A DNA stretch of 40,318 bases. Origin: Thermoplasmata archaeon (GTDB taxonomy: Archaea; Thermoplasmatota; Thermoplasmata; Lutacidiplasmatales; UBA184). The notes under the pieces are model-generated. The model was not told where the DNA came from. It made no database searches and was given only the letters and a program-made list of their open reading frames with translations. Positions 1-7,622 of this stretch are shown one piece after another. Positions within the stretch are counted from its first letter, which is position 1, and each line of letters opens with the position of its first letter. Location: assembly GCA_022750335.1 (NCBI GenBank), contig JAKIVX010000016.1, positions 1-40,318 of the forward strand, read 5' to 3'. The translations under genes and the position numbers were made by a program.

Positions 1-26
1 CGCCTGTTCGAGTCAGGCAGCCGGGA
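1..26 (+). tRNA. 3' end of a tRNA cut by the window edge (possibly tRNA-Tyr)
   Basis: Bases 2-18 fold as a T-arm: a 5-bp stem (GCCTG/CAGGC) around the loop TTCGAGT. The next seven bases, AGCCGGG, would be the 3' acceptor strand, and A26 the discriminator. The missing 5' strand would therefore start CCCGGCT, so position 1 is C pairing with G72. A C1-G72 pair with A73 is the archaeal tRNA-Tyr identity set, but the anticodon is outside the window, so the isotype is only a suggestion. Confidence 0.55.
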
Positions 27-106
27 CCTGAGGACGCGCGTCGCCCTCCTTCGACGCGGACTCGGATTCAAGTAATGCGGCCGACTGGACGGAGTCGGTT
101 CGCGGT

Positions 107-976
107 ATGCCCGGCACATTCTCCGACTCCTGGAAGCTCACGAAAACATCCTTCCGCCTCATCGCCGAGGACCGGGCTCTCCTGGTCTTCCCCGTGGTGG
201 CCGGACTCTCCATCCTGGGCGTGTTCGCCCTATTCCTGCTCGGGGCCCTCGTCTTGCTCCCCGGGGTCGAGAACGGTGGGAACGCGGTCCAGGTCGACTA
301 CTTCCTCGGCTTCCTCCTCTTCGTCGCCGTGTACTTCATTGCGACCTTCATTTCCGTGTACTGCACCGCGGCGCTGATCGGGGCCGCCACCCTGAAATTG
401 AACGGGCAGCAGCCCACCGCCGCCGACGGTTGGCGCGTCGCGCGCGCCCGGCTCTCCCGGCTGCTCGCCTGGGCCATCATCACGGCGACGGTGGGCCTCC
501 TCATCCAGCTCATCGCGAGCCGGGTTCGAGGGATCGGAGGGATGCTCATCGCGGGGGTCGGAGGCGCGAGCTGGTCGTTGATCACCTACTTCGCGATCCC
601 GGTCGTGATGTACGAGGATCAGAGCGCGTGGGCTTCGCTCAAGCGGTCGGGCCACTTGTTCCTGACCACGTTCGGTCGTTCGCTGGTCACCAATCTCGTG
701 CTCGGCCTGATCCTCGGCGCGGGCATCGTGGGCGCGGTCCTCCTAGGGGTTGCAGGACTGTTGCTTTGGGCCGGTGGCTCGGTCGCGCTCGGGGTAATCC
801 TCGTCGTTGTGGCAGTCACCCTCGTCGTGTTGGTGGCGCTTATCGGCGCGGCCGCCGAGGGCATCGTGCGCGCGGCGCTCTATCGGTACGCTACCACCGG
901 CAAAATCGACCCGGACCTTTTGCCGGCCGCGTACCGGCCGGGGATGGCACGTCCGTTCAACGCCCCGTTGCCGTAG
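107..976 (+). CDS. DUF6159-like integral membrane protein
   Basis: This is a 289-residue polytopic membrane protein. A short soluble N-terminus (MPGTFSDSWKLTKTSF) leads into alternating hydrophobic segments: a first pair at about residues 25-85, a central pair at about 125-170, and a Gly/Val/Leu-rich C-terminal block at about 190-255. It ends in a short soluble tail. The opening pattern, a 'S.KLTKTSFRLI..DRALLVFPVVAG' type sequence, resembles the DUF6159 family of bacterial and archaeal membrane proteins, whose function is not established. The ATG at 107 is chosen because the amphipathic N-terminus typical of the family follows it directly. The gene stands alone, tail to tail with the SDR gene. 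No catalytic motif is visible, and the role is unknown. Confidence 0.75.
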   Translation: MPGTFSDSWKLTKTSFRLIAEDRALLVFPVVAGLSILGVFALFLLGALVLLPGVENGGNAVQVDYFLGFLLFVAVYFIATFISVYCTAALIGAATLKLNGQQPTAADGWRVARARLSRLLAWAIITATVGLLIQLIASRVRGIGGMLIAGVGGASWSLITYFAIPVVMYEDQSAWASLKRSGHLFLTTFGRSLVTNLVLGLILGAGIVGAVLLGVAGLLLWAGGSVALGVILVVVAVTLVVLVALIGAAAEGIVRAALYRYATTGKIDPDLLPAAYRPGMARPFNAPLP

Positions 977-1046
977 GGCGACGCTCCCGAGGGGTACCGG
1001 CACGAGGGGTATCTCCGGATCGGCGAACGCGACCCTTGGCGGCCCT

Positions 1047-2003
1047 TTACCTAGGGGAAGGAGGGACCGCGGTCCGCAGCATCGCCGGGAATCCCTCACG
1101 CACCGTTGGGAAGGTGGGCACCCAACCCAATCCGTCCTTTGCCCTCTGGTTCCGGGCCCGACGCGAACTCGCGAAGGTGTCGGCGTTGACCCGCCCGACG
1201 GCGAGTCCTGCGAGCCAGACCGGGACCTTCCGGCGAACGGGAGGGGCGCCCAGGGATTTGGCCAAGATCGACTGCCACTCCACCTGCCGAAGCGGTTCGT
1301 CGTCGCTCACTAGGAACTCCTTCCCCCTTGGGGCTCGTTCCACCGCGGATCGGATCGCCGACCCGACATCCGCCGCGGCGACGAGCGACGCGTAGTTCGT
1401 CCCGGGGCCGACGAGGGTCCCTCGCCGTTGGCGGATCCGTTCCGTGAATGCTGGAAACCACCCGCTCGACCCGTAGATCAAACCCATTCGGAGCATCACA
1501 AGCGGGAGACCCCAATCTTTCTCGGCCCCGACCAAAAGGGCGCGGGAGTGGACGCTCAATAAGGAGTATCCGCGGGCTTCCCGGGCGAGGGGGGTCGCCT
1601 CGTCGAACCAGTCATCCCCGGTCGGGACATAGTCCTCGAGACCGCTGAGAGCCACGTACGCTCGCAAGGGAGCCGACTGCCGGCGGATGTGCTCGAGGAG
1701 GACCGAGACGATACGCTGGCGCTCGTCGGAAGCACGCCGTGCGCGCGCCACCGTGAGCCGGCCGGGGACCCGTACCTGGATCGCGTCGACCACGGCCGTC
1801 ACGCCCTCGAACCCGGCGTTCCAGTTTCCGGGACTCGAGAGGTCCGCCACGACCGGGATCACGTGATCGGCGGAGAGGCGCCGCCCCTCTTCCGGGCGCC
1901 GGACCAGGGCCCGGACCGTATGCCCCTGGGCCGCGAGGGCTCGCACGGCGGCCTCGCCGACGAGTCCGCTCGCGCCCGCGACCAGGACGGTTTCGGGCGG
2001 CAC
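1047..2003 (-). CDS. Atypical short-chain dehydrogenase / NAD(P)-binding epimerase-like protein
   Basis: This is a Rossmann-fold protein of 318 residues. The nucleotide-binding motif GASGLVG lies at residues 10-16, and 'ALVRRPEE' follows the second strand, as in NAD(P)-binding NmrA/extended-SDR proteins. The usual catalytic Tyr-x-x-x-Lys is not preserved: the matching region reads GYSLLSVHSRALL, so Lys is absent at the expected spacing. A reductase or epimerase reaction is therefore uncertain, and a sensor or structural role is possible. The GTG at 2003 is chosen because a TATA-like TTATAG is centred about 26 nt upstream, which fits a leaderless transcript, and because the protein then starts directly at the first beta strand. 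An ATG at 2042 is the alternative. No neighbour shares its strand closely enough to define an operon. Confidence 0.8.
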   Translation of the reverse strand: MPPETVLVAGASGLVGEAAVRALAAQGHTVRALVRRPEEGRRLSADHVIPVVADLSSPGNWNAGFEGVTAVVDAIQVRVPGRLTVARARRASDERQRIVSVLLEHIRRQSAPLRAYVALSGLEDYVPTGDDWFDEATPLAREARGYSLLSVHSRALLVGAEKDWGLPLVMLRMGLIYGSSGWFPAFTERIRQRRGTLVGPGTNYASLVAAADVGSAIRSAVERAPRGKEFLVSDDEPLRQVEWQSILAKSLGAPPVRRKVPVWLAGLAVGRVNADTFASSRRARNQRAKDGLGWVPTFPTVREGFPAMLRTAVPPSPR

Positions 2004-2025
2004 AAGGAGGGTGGCGACCGGGGCC

Positions 2026-2033
2026 CTATAACA
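2026..2033 (-). promoter_or_regulatory. TATA box for the SDR gene
   Basis: On the minus strand the element reads GTTATAGG. Its centre is about 26 nt from the GTG at 2003, the spacing expected when an archaeal transcript begins at the start codon. Confidence 0.5.
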
Positions 2034-2183
2034 GTTGGTCATCGGCGTGCGGGAGGATCCGAAATCCGAGGCTCGGGCGAGCCTCGAAGTGCCTACACCA
2101 GGCGGCGGTTCGCCCGACATTTGTCGGCGGGCTATTCCGCGGTCCGCTCGGCCGCCGGTAGGGCCGGTGCGTCGGGGGGAAAG

Positions 2184-2255
2184 TGCGGTTGTCGGGATTT
2201 GAACCCGAGTAGGTAGCTTGGGAAGCTACCGTCCTAACCACTAGACCACAACCGC
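2184..2255 (-). tRNA. tRNA-Gly (CCC anticodon)
   Basis: The minus strand folds as a complete cloverleaf. The acceptor is GCGGTTG/CAACCGC with discriminator A. The D-arm is GTCT/GGAC, the anticodon stem GTAGC/GCTAC and the T-arm TCGGG/CCCGA with loop TTCAAAT. The anticodon loop is TTCCCAA, giving anticodon CCC for glycine GGG codons. There is no intron and no encoded CCA. Confidence 0.96.
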
Positions 2256-2310
2256 GTGCGAGACCCGGAGGGCCTTCCGCTCTTACGCTTTGTGCGGGCC
2301 GTCCGGTCCG

Positions 2311-2799
2311 CTAGAGGAGGAGCCCGACGGACTCGCCCGGAATCGAGGGCGCTCCCGCGAGGAGGTCGGCGTTCGAGACCGGTCGCTCGGCCAACGGCGC
2401 GACGAACCCCGCCTTCCGCAGCACTTTGCGGGCCCGCACGAGGTCGTCGGCGGCCAGTGCGACCAGGGGCTGGTTCCCTTCCCGAGAGATCAGGATCGCG
2501 ACGCTCTGCAAATTGACCTTCGCCTTCGCGAGCGCCTCCAGGACCTTGAGGAAGCTTCCGGACCGGTCTTCGAGACGTACGGCCATGAGCTCCCGCATCT
2601 CCGCGACGTACCCGGACGAGTTCAGGAGCGCGAACGCCCGATCCGGGTCATTGACCACGAGGCGAACACGTCCCCGGGTCGGCGTCGAATCGACGCTGAT
2701 CGCCGCCAAGTTGATCCGTTCCTTGGCGAGCGTCCGCGCGACCCCGGCGAGGGCTCCCGGTCGGTTCGGTAAGGTGAGGGAGATCTCGCGGAGGCCCAT
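2311..2799 (-). CDS. Tandem ACT-domain protein
   Basis: This 162-residue protein consists almost entirely of two ACT domains. The first covers about residues 3-68 (LTLPNRPGALAGVARTLAKERINL, the ligand-loop pattern) and the second about 72-140 (DRSGSFLKVLEALAKAKVNLQS). ACT domains bind amino acids or related small ligands and work in allosteric control or as stand-alone sensors. No catalytic or DNA-binding domain is attached, so this looks like a free regulatory subunit; the ligand cannot be read from sequence. A TATA-like CTTTAGG lies about 27 nt upstream of the ATG, so the mRNA is probably leaderless. The gene is transcribed away from the pilus operon and lies next to tRNA-Gly. Confidence 0.88.
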   Translation of the reverse strand: MGLREISLTLPNRPGALAGVARTLAKERINLAAISVDSTPTRGRVRLVVNDPDRAFALLNSSGYVAEMRELMAVRLEDRSGSFLKVLEALAKAKVNLQSVAILISREGNQPLVALAADDLVRARKVLRKAGFVAPLAERPVSNADLLAGAPSIPGESVGLLL

Positions 2800-2873
2800 C
2801 TATGCGACCGACACCCCACCGGACCTAAAGGTTGGCTGCCAGCCCGTACCGGCGTCGCCCGCGTTGCTGTAGG

Positions 2874-2882
2874 TATTTATAC
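2874..2882 (+). promoter_or_regulatory. TATA box for the pilus operon
   Basis: The sequence TATTTATAC is the most AT-rich element between the divergent ACT and pilin genes. It predicts transcription from about 2904 and a leader of about 39 nt, unlike the leaderless genes around it. Confidence 0.55.
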
Positions 2883-2912
2883 ACGAATCGGACCTAATTC
2901 ACATCAGCCTCG

Positions 2913-2925
2913 CCCCCTTCGGGGG
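2913..2925 (+). promoter_or_regulatory. GC hairpin in the pilus-operon leader
   Basis: CCCCC-TTC-GGGGG forms a tight stem-loop about ten bases after the predicted transcription start and 18 bases before the pilin ATG. It could affect mRNA stability or translation of the first gene. The role is inferred from position only. Confidence 0.4.
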
Positions 2926-2942
2926 GTCGGCCGGTCCATCGG

Positions 2943-3983
2943 ATGGGGGAAACGCCGAATTTCAATGCGAGCCGACGCTACCGCCGGGCGCGCCGCCTGC
3001 ATGGCGACCGCCGCGGGGTGGTCGCGGTCATCGGTACGCTCCTCGCCCTCCTCGTGTTCTTCACGTTGTTCGGGATCTTCCTCACCCAGTACCTCCCTCT
3101 CTGGATGACGGACAACGAGTCCCAGTTCACGGCGCAGGCCGCGTACTCGTTCGCCCTGTTCAAGTCGAATGTCGACAGCCAGTACCAGTTCTCCCCCTCG
3201 GGGCCCCAGACGCTCGGGACCCCGTTCGTCGTAAGTTCCCAAGGAGTGCCTCTGCTCGCCCAACCGACCCAGGCGACCCTCATCTTCCTCCCCTCGTCCT
3301 GCCCGAACGGGTTCTACGCGAAAGGAATCGCGGGGGCGACCGCGGCCAACTACGGCCAGCCGGTCAGCTCCACGAAGTGCGTGTTTGCCAATACGACCCT
3401 CTCCCAGGGCCCCGGCGGCAGTGGGCTGTACTCCCAGAGGATCGCGACCGGGGTGCTCCAGATGAACCTCCCCAACCGGTACTACACCGCCGAGCAGTTC
3501 TACTTCGAGGATGACGCCGTCATCCAGACCCAGAGCGGCGGCTACACCTACCTGACCGTGAACCCCCCGCTCAACGTCACGGACAATGCGAAGAACATCA
3601 CCGTGACCGCGAGCCTCCTCCAACTTTACGGGAACGCGTCGACCTTCATCGGTTCGGGATCCCAGGAGGTCTACTCCCACTCCCGGTTCAGCCAGGAAGT
3701 GACCTCGAACGGACTCTTCGTCGCGTCCAACTCCTCCTACCTACCGTACGTCTACACCTTCGAGATCGGGACCGAGTATCCGTGCGCGTGGTCCCCCTTC
3801 CTCGTGAAGGTGATGCAGGGCAGCGGCGTACCGACAGCGAGCTACTCGTTCACCCCCTACGCGGGCAGCTGCAACAACCCGACCGGCCTCACCACCGAAT
3901 TGACGCTCAAGATCTACAACGTCGACTACTCGGCCCTGTTCACGGCGGGCGTCCAGGTCAGTCTGGGCGTGGGAGGCACCTAG
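2943..3983 (+). CDS. Archaeal type IV pilin-like secreted protein (class III signal peptide)
   Basis: This 346-residue protein has a basic N-terminus (RRYRRARRLHGDRRG) followed by a single hydrophobic helix, VVAVIGTLLALLVFFTLFG, at about residues 26-48. That is the architecture of archaeal prepilins, whose class III signal is cut after the Gly (here about G25) by a prepilin peptidase, leaving the helix to pack into a filament core. The remaining 300 residues are Ser/Thr/Tyr/Asn-rich with many N-x-S/T sequons, as expected for a glycosylated extracellular domain. It has two or more Cys (for example CPNGF, C.WSP, GSCNNP). It is longer than typical archaellins, so a minor or tip pilin or adhesin is possible. 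It starts an operon: the next gene begins three bases after its stop. No peptidase gene is in the window. Confidence 0.78.
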   Translation: MGETPNFNASRRYRRARRLHGDRRGVVAVIGTLLALLVFFTLFGIFLTQYLPLWMTDNESQFTAQAAYSFALFKSNVDSQYQFSPSGPQTLGTPFVVSSQGVPLLAQPTQATLIFLPSSCPNGFYAKGIAGATAANYGQPVSSTKCVFANTTLSQGPGGSGLYSQRIATGVLQMNLPNRYYTAEQFYFEDDAVIQTQSGGYTYLTVNPPLNVTDNAKNITVTASLLQLYGNASTFIGSGSQEVYSHSRFSQEVTSNGLFVASNSSYLPYVYTFEIGTEYPCAWSPFLVKVMQGSGVPTASYSFTPYAGSCNNPTGLTTELTLKIYNVDYSALFTAGVQVSLGVGGT

Positions 3984-3986
3984 GCC

Positions 3987-5633
3987 ATGGCCACCACCGG
4001 TTCGTTCCGCGTCAAGATCCCCCGAGCGACTCCCTCACCGGAAGGGGCTGCTCTCGAGGCGAGCCGACCGCTGGAGCAGGGGACGGACGTCCCGGGGACA
4101 TTCATCACGGCGATTCCACCCCTCCCGGAGACGAGCATGCGGGAGCTCGAGGTCAACGCCGTCAACCCCCCCTACTCCTATTCCCGGGTCTCGTACAACG
4201 ACCGCTCGAAGGAGTATCTTTACGAGGTCATCGAACCCCAATTGACCGCTCACGAGAAGGGGCTCGTTACGCACTTGAAGGCCACCCTCAACGTGATCCT
4301 GGGGAGCGAGACCGCCAACCTGACCACGACGGATAAGCGGGCCTACCTGCGCGGAGAGGTCGAGGAGTACTTCCGGAGCCGGGGCGTGACGCTTTCGCCG
4401 CTCTCGACCGAACGGGTCGTCTACTACGTCCTCCGGGATTTCGTCGGATACGGACCGGTCGACGCGCTCATCCTCGATGCCGAGGTCGAGGACATCTCGT
4501 GCGACGGGGTCGACGTGCCCCTGTTCATCTTCCACGGAAAGTACGAGTCGGTGAAGACGAACGTGATCTTCCACGACGAGGATTCGCTCAACTCGTTCAT
4601 CGTCATGCTGGGGCAGCGGTGCGGGAAGGCGGTCAGCGTCTCCGCTCCGATCCTCGACGGGACGACCCCCGAGGGCCACCGCGTCCAGGCGACGTACGGA
4701 CGCGAGGTGACCACGCGCGGGGCGAGCTTCACGATCCGTCGCTTCAAGGAGCGGCCGTTCACCCCGGTCGACCTGGTCCTCATGGGCAGCGCCAGCGAGG
4801 AGATGGTCGCCTACTTCTGGCTCGCGGCCGAGCAGGGGGAATCGCTCATCATCTGCGGCGGTCCGGCGGCCGGGAAGACGAGCACCCTCAACGCGATCGC
4901 GCTCTTCATCCCCCCGACCTCCAAGATCGTCTCCATCGAGGACACGCGCGAGGTCAACCTGCCGCACGAGAACTGGATCCCCGGCGCGACGCGCACCGGG
5001 ACCGGCGACCGCGGACCGGACGGGAAGACCGCCGGTGAGGTCGACATGTTCGACCTGGTCCGCGCGGCCCTCCGGCAGCGCCCGAACTACATCATCGTCG
5101 GAGAGGTCCGCGGCCGCGAGACCTACACCATGTTCCAGGCGATGGCCACCGGGCACACCACCTACTCGACCATGCACGCCGACAGCGTGAAGTCGATGGT
5201 GAACCGGCTCGAGAATCCGCCCATCAACACGCCGCGGATCCTCCTGTCCGCGCTCAACAACGTCATCATCCAGATCCAGGCCCGCACCGAGAAGGGGGTC
5301 GTCCGCCGCCTGAAGCAGGTCCTCGAGATCGTGGGATTCGAGCCCGAGACGAACGAACTCATCACCAACACGGTCTACGAGTGGGACCCGTCCACGGACG
5401 GCTTCGTGTTCAAGGGCCACTCCTTCCTGTTCGACAAGATCACCGAACTCAAGAATTTCACGACCGAGGAGATGGACGCGGAGTTCCAGCGCCGCGTGGA
5501 CGTGATCAAGTACCTCGTCCGCAACAAGATCACCGACTACCGGCAGCTCTGGAAGACGGTCGCCCAGTACTACAAGGACCCGAACGAGGTCATGGCCCGC
5601 ATCCAGCTCCCCGCGATCCCCCCGGGGGCCTGA
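3987..5633 (+). CDS. Type II/IV secretion-system ATPase, copy 1 (FlaI/TadA/PilB family)
   Basis: This 548-residue motor ATPase would power pilus assembly from the cytoplasmic face. An N-terminal extension of about 70 residues precedes the conserved N-terminal domain (SYNDRSKEYLYEVIEP; VEDISCDGVDVPLFIFH). The RecA-like core carries Walker A GGPAAGKT at 291-298, the Asp box VSIEDTRE, and Walker B IIVGEVRG with catalytic Glu373. The His box is ATGHTTYSTMHAD with His390 and His397. All motifs are intact, so it should hydrolyse ATP. The start follows the pilin stop by three bases, and the downstream platform gene starts two bases after its stop, so co-translation is likely. It is paralogous to the last gene of the operon. 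The archaellum genes flaH and flaG/F are absent, so this is a pilus or secretion system rather than an archaellum. Confidence 0.93.
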   Translation: MATTGSFRVKIPRATPSPEGAALEASRPLEQGTDVPGTFITAIPPLPETSMRELEVNAVNPPYSYSRVSYNDRSKEYLYEVIEPQLTAHEKGLVTHLKATLNVILGSETANLTTTDKRAYLRGEVEEYFRSRGVTLSPLSTERVVYYVLRDFVGYGPVDALILDAEVEDISCDGVDVPLFIFHGKYESVKTNVIFHDEDSLNSFIVMLGQRCGKAVSVSAPILDGTTPEGHRVQATYGREVTTRGASFTIRRFKERPFTPVDLVLMGSASEEMVAYFWLAAEQGESLIICGGPAAGKTSTLNAIALFIPPTSKIVSIEDTREVNLPHENWIPGATRTGTGDRGPDGKTAGEVDMFDLVRAALRQRPNYIIVGEVRGRETYTMFQAMATGHTTYSTMHADSVKSMVNRLENPPINTPRILLSALNNVIIQIQARTEKGVVRRLKQVLEIVGFEPETNELITNTVYEWDPSTDGFVFKGHSFLFDKITELKNFTTEEMDAEFQRRVDVIKYLVRNKITDYRQLWKTVAQYYKDPNEVMARIQLPAIPPGA

Positions 5634-5635
5634 CG

Positions 5636-6631
5636 ATGCCCTCCACGCCGGGCGTTTCGGTCGACCGCTCCGGTCGTCTCCCGTCCGTGGGAACCCCGGG
5701 ATCCGCGAGCGCCCGGGCCGTGCGGGTCAAGCGGGGCGCCCAACCGACCCACTCGACCCTCACGCCGTTCCAGCGCTGGTGCTGGCGCACGTTCCGCGCG
5801 CGGGTGCTCGCGAAACCCCCCGACCCGACCCTCGAGGAGAACCTGCTGAAGGCGCACATGCGCATCCGCTCCGACGAGTACATGGCGACGGTGTACGGGA
5901 CGACCGTGGTAGCCGGTATCGGCCTTTCGGTCGCGGCGGTCGGGATCTACCTGTTCCTCACGCTCATCGGCGCCGGGATCTTCGCCCTGCTGCTGGCCCT
6001 CGCGCTCCCGCTCGCCGGGACCCCGCTCGTGTTCGCGATCATGCCCGGCCGTCCGGCGGGGGTTGCGAAGACGCGGGGGCGCAAGATCGACCGGAAGATC
6101 AGCGCCGCGATGAGCTTCGTCAGCGCGATGAGCTCGGCCGACGTCAACGTCGACCAGATCTTCAAGGAGCTCGCGCGGCAGAAGATCTACGGCGAGGTCG
6201 CGGAGGAGGCGGCGTGGATCACGCGCGACACCGAGCTGCTCGGGTTCGATATCCTCACCGCGCTGCGGAACGGCGCCCAGCGGAGCCCGTCCAAGCGGTT
6301 CCAGGATTTCCTCCAGGGGGTCGTGACCACCGCGACGAGCGGCGGCCAGTTGAAGCCCTACTTCCTCCTGAAGGCCGAACAGTTCGAGCAGGAGAACAAG
6401 CTCGAGATGCTCTCGCGCGTCGAGACGCTCGGGTTGCTGGCCGAGACGTTCGTCACCGTCGTCGTCGCGTTCCCGCTCTTCCTGGTCATCATCATCGCGA
6501 TCTTCTCGGTCATCGGAGGGGGCGGCTCGTTCATGATCGACATCCTCTGGGTGCTGGTCGGCCTGATGATCCCGATGATGCAGTTCGGGTTCATTTTCTT
6601 CATGTATACGCTCACGCAGGATATGGTGTGA
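5636..6631 (+). CDS. Pilus platform membrane protein A (T2SF domain, TadB/TadC- or half-FlaJ-like)
   Basis: This 331-residue protein has a basic cytoplasmic N-terminus of about 80 residues and a transmembrane pair at about 82-140 (TVVAGIGLSVAAVGIYLFL; ALLLALALPLAGTPLVF). One T2SF cytoplasmic domain follows (RKIDRKISAAMSFVSAMSSADVNV...), then C-terminal transmembrane segments (TVVVAFPLFLVIIIAIFSVI; WVLVGLMIPMMQFGFIFF). T2SF proteins form the inner-membrane platform turned by the secretion ATPase. Archaeal FlaJ carries two such modules in one chain of roughly 500-600 residues; here each is its own gene, as TadB and TadC are in Tad systems. The ATG at 5636 directly follows the ATPase stop, and the next gene starts one base after its stop codon. 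Confidence 0.9.
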   Translation: MPSTPGVSVDRSGRLPSVGTPGSASARAVRVKRGAQPTHSTLTPFQRWCWRTFRARVLAKPPDPTLEENLLKAHMRIRSDEYMATVYGTTVVAGIGLSVAAVGIYLFLTLIGAGIFALLLALALPLAGTPLVFAIMPGRPAGVAKTRGRKIDRKISAAMSFVSAMSSADVNVDQIFKELARQKIYGEVAEEAAWITRDTELLGFDILTALRNGAQRSPSKRFQDFLQGVVTTATSGGQLKPYFLLKAEQFEQENKLEMLSRVETLGLLAETFVTVVVAFPLFLVIIIAIFSVIGGGGSFMIDILWVLVGLMIPMMQFGFIFFMYTLTQDMV

Positions 6632-6632
6632 A

Positions 6633-7619
6633 ATGGCGACGGCCAACGTACCGGCTTCGGCCCGGAAAGTGAAGGCGCTCAACGTCCCGGACGCGGAACA
6701 GGCGAACGCCACGGGCCTGCCCCGAGCCACCTGGGCGCTCATCATCGGCGTCTCCGTCGGGATCGTCTTCTGGATCATCGCCGCCCTCTCCTGGGAGGGG
6801 ATCTTCACGTTCGTGCTCCGCCCGGGAACGAGCCTCGGGCTCGACTCCGCCATCGACTACATCGTCTTCGGGATGATCGCGATGATGGCCCCCTACGGGT
6901 TCATCAAGAGCCGGGAGCTCTCGCGGGTCGAGAAGATCGAGGAGCGCCTGCCCGACTTCCTGCGGGACGTGGCCGAAGCCGGACGGTTCGGCATGACGCT
7001 CCCCGACGCCATCATCGTCGCGAGCCGCGGCCGCTACGGGCTGCTCACCGACGAGATCAAGAAGATGGCGAGCCAGCTCGAGTGGGGCGTCCCGGTCGCG
7101 ACGGCGCTCCGGCTGTTCGAGGAACGCGTCCCCACGCCGCTCGTCCAGCGGGTCGTCTCGATCGTCACCCGCGCGAACGAGGCGGGCGGGAACGTCGCCG
7201 ACGTGCTCACGATGGTGGCGCACGACACGCGCGAGGCCCAGCTCTCCGTCAAGGGCCGCGAGATCTCGATGCTCACGTACCTCACGGTCATCTACATCTC
7301 GTTCGGCGTGTTCCTCGTCACGATCTACATCATGGCGGCGATCTTCCTGCCCGACATGATCACGGCGGGCGCCGGCGTCGCGAACTCCTCGCTCTCGGGC
7401 CAGGGGGGACTCACGCTCGGGTTCACCCTCGTCCCCCAACTGTTCCTCGCCTTCTTCGTGGCGGTCATCGCCCACGCGGTGGGAGACGGGGTCATGGCCG
7501 GTATCCTCCAGAAGGGCCAGATCGCCTACGGGCTCCAGCACGCGACCTACATGCTCATCGGAGGTTGGCTCGTCATGCGGTTCCTCGTTCCGGTCCTCGT
7601 CGTTCCGGGAGGCAGTTAG
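6633..7619 (+). CDS. Pilus platform membrane protein B (second T2SF protein)
   Basis: This 328-residue protein has the same topology as its upstream partner: N-terminal transmembrane segments at about 33-55 and 75-95, one T2SF domain (VEKIEERLPDFLRDVAEAGR; RVVSIVTRANEAGGNVADVL), then three C-terminal hydrophobic segments at about 218-240, 263-287 and 304-326. The pattern 'P.FL..va.....G..l..ai' and the 'GG...ev...' segment are those of TadB/TadC/FlaJ platform subunits. With the preceding gene it should form a heteromeric platform. The ATG lies one base after the previous stop, and the second ATPase begins three bases downstream, so all five genes are probably one transcript. Confidence 0.9.
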   Translation: MATANVPASARKVKALNVPDAEQANATGLPRATWALIIGVSVGIVFWIIAALSWEGIFTFVLRPGTSLGLDSAIDYIVFGMIAMMAPYGFIKSRELSRVEKIEERLPDFLRDVAEAGRFGMTLPDAIIVASRGRYGLLTDEIKKMASQLEWGVPVATALRLFEERVPTPLVQRVVSIVTRANEAGGNVADVLTMVAHDTREAQLSVKGREISMLTYLTVIYISFGVFLVTIYIMAAIFLPDMITAGAGVANSSLSGQGGLTLGFTLVPQLFLAFFVAVIAHAVGDGVMAGILQKGQIAYGLQHATYMLIGGWLVMRFLVPVLVVPGGS

Positions 7620-7622
7620 ACC

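Noticed and set aside
13-213. Small minus-strand open frame at the window start
   Set aside because: It overlaps the tRNA tail and the membrane-protein start and lacks coding-like composition or a promoter.
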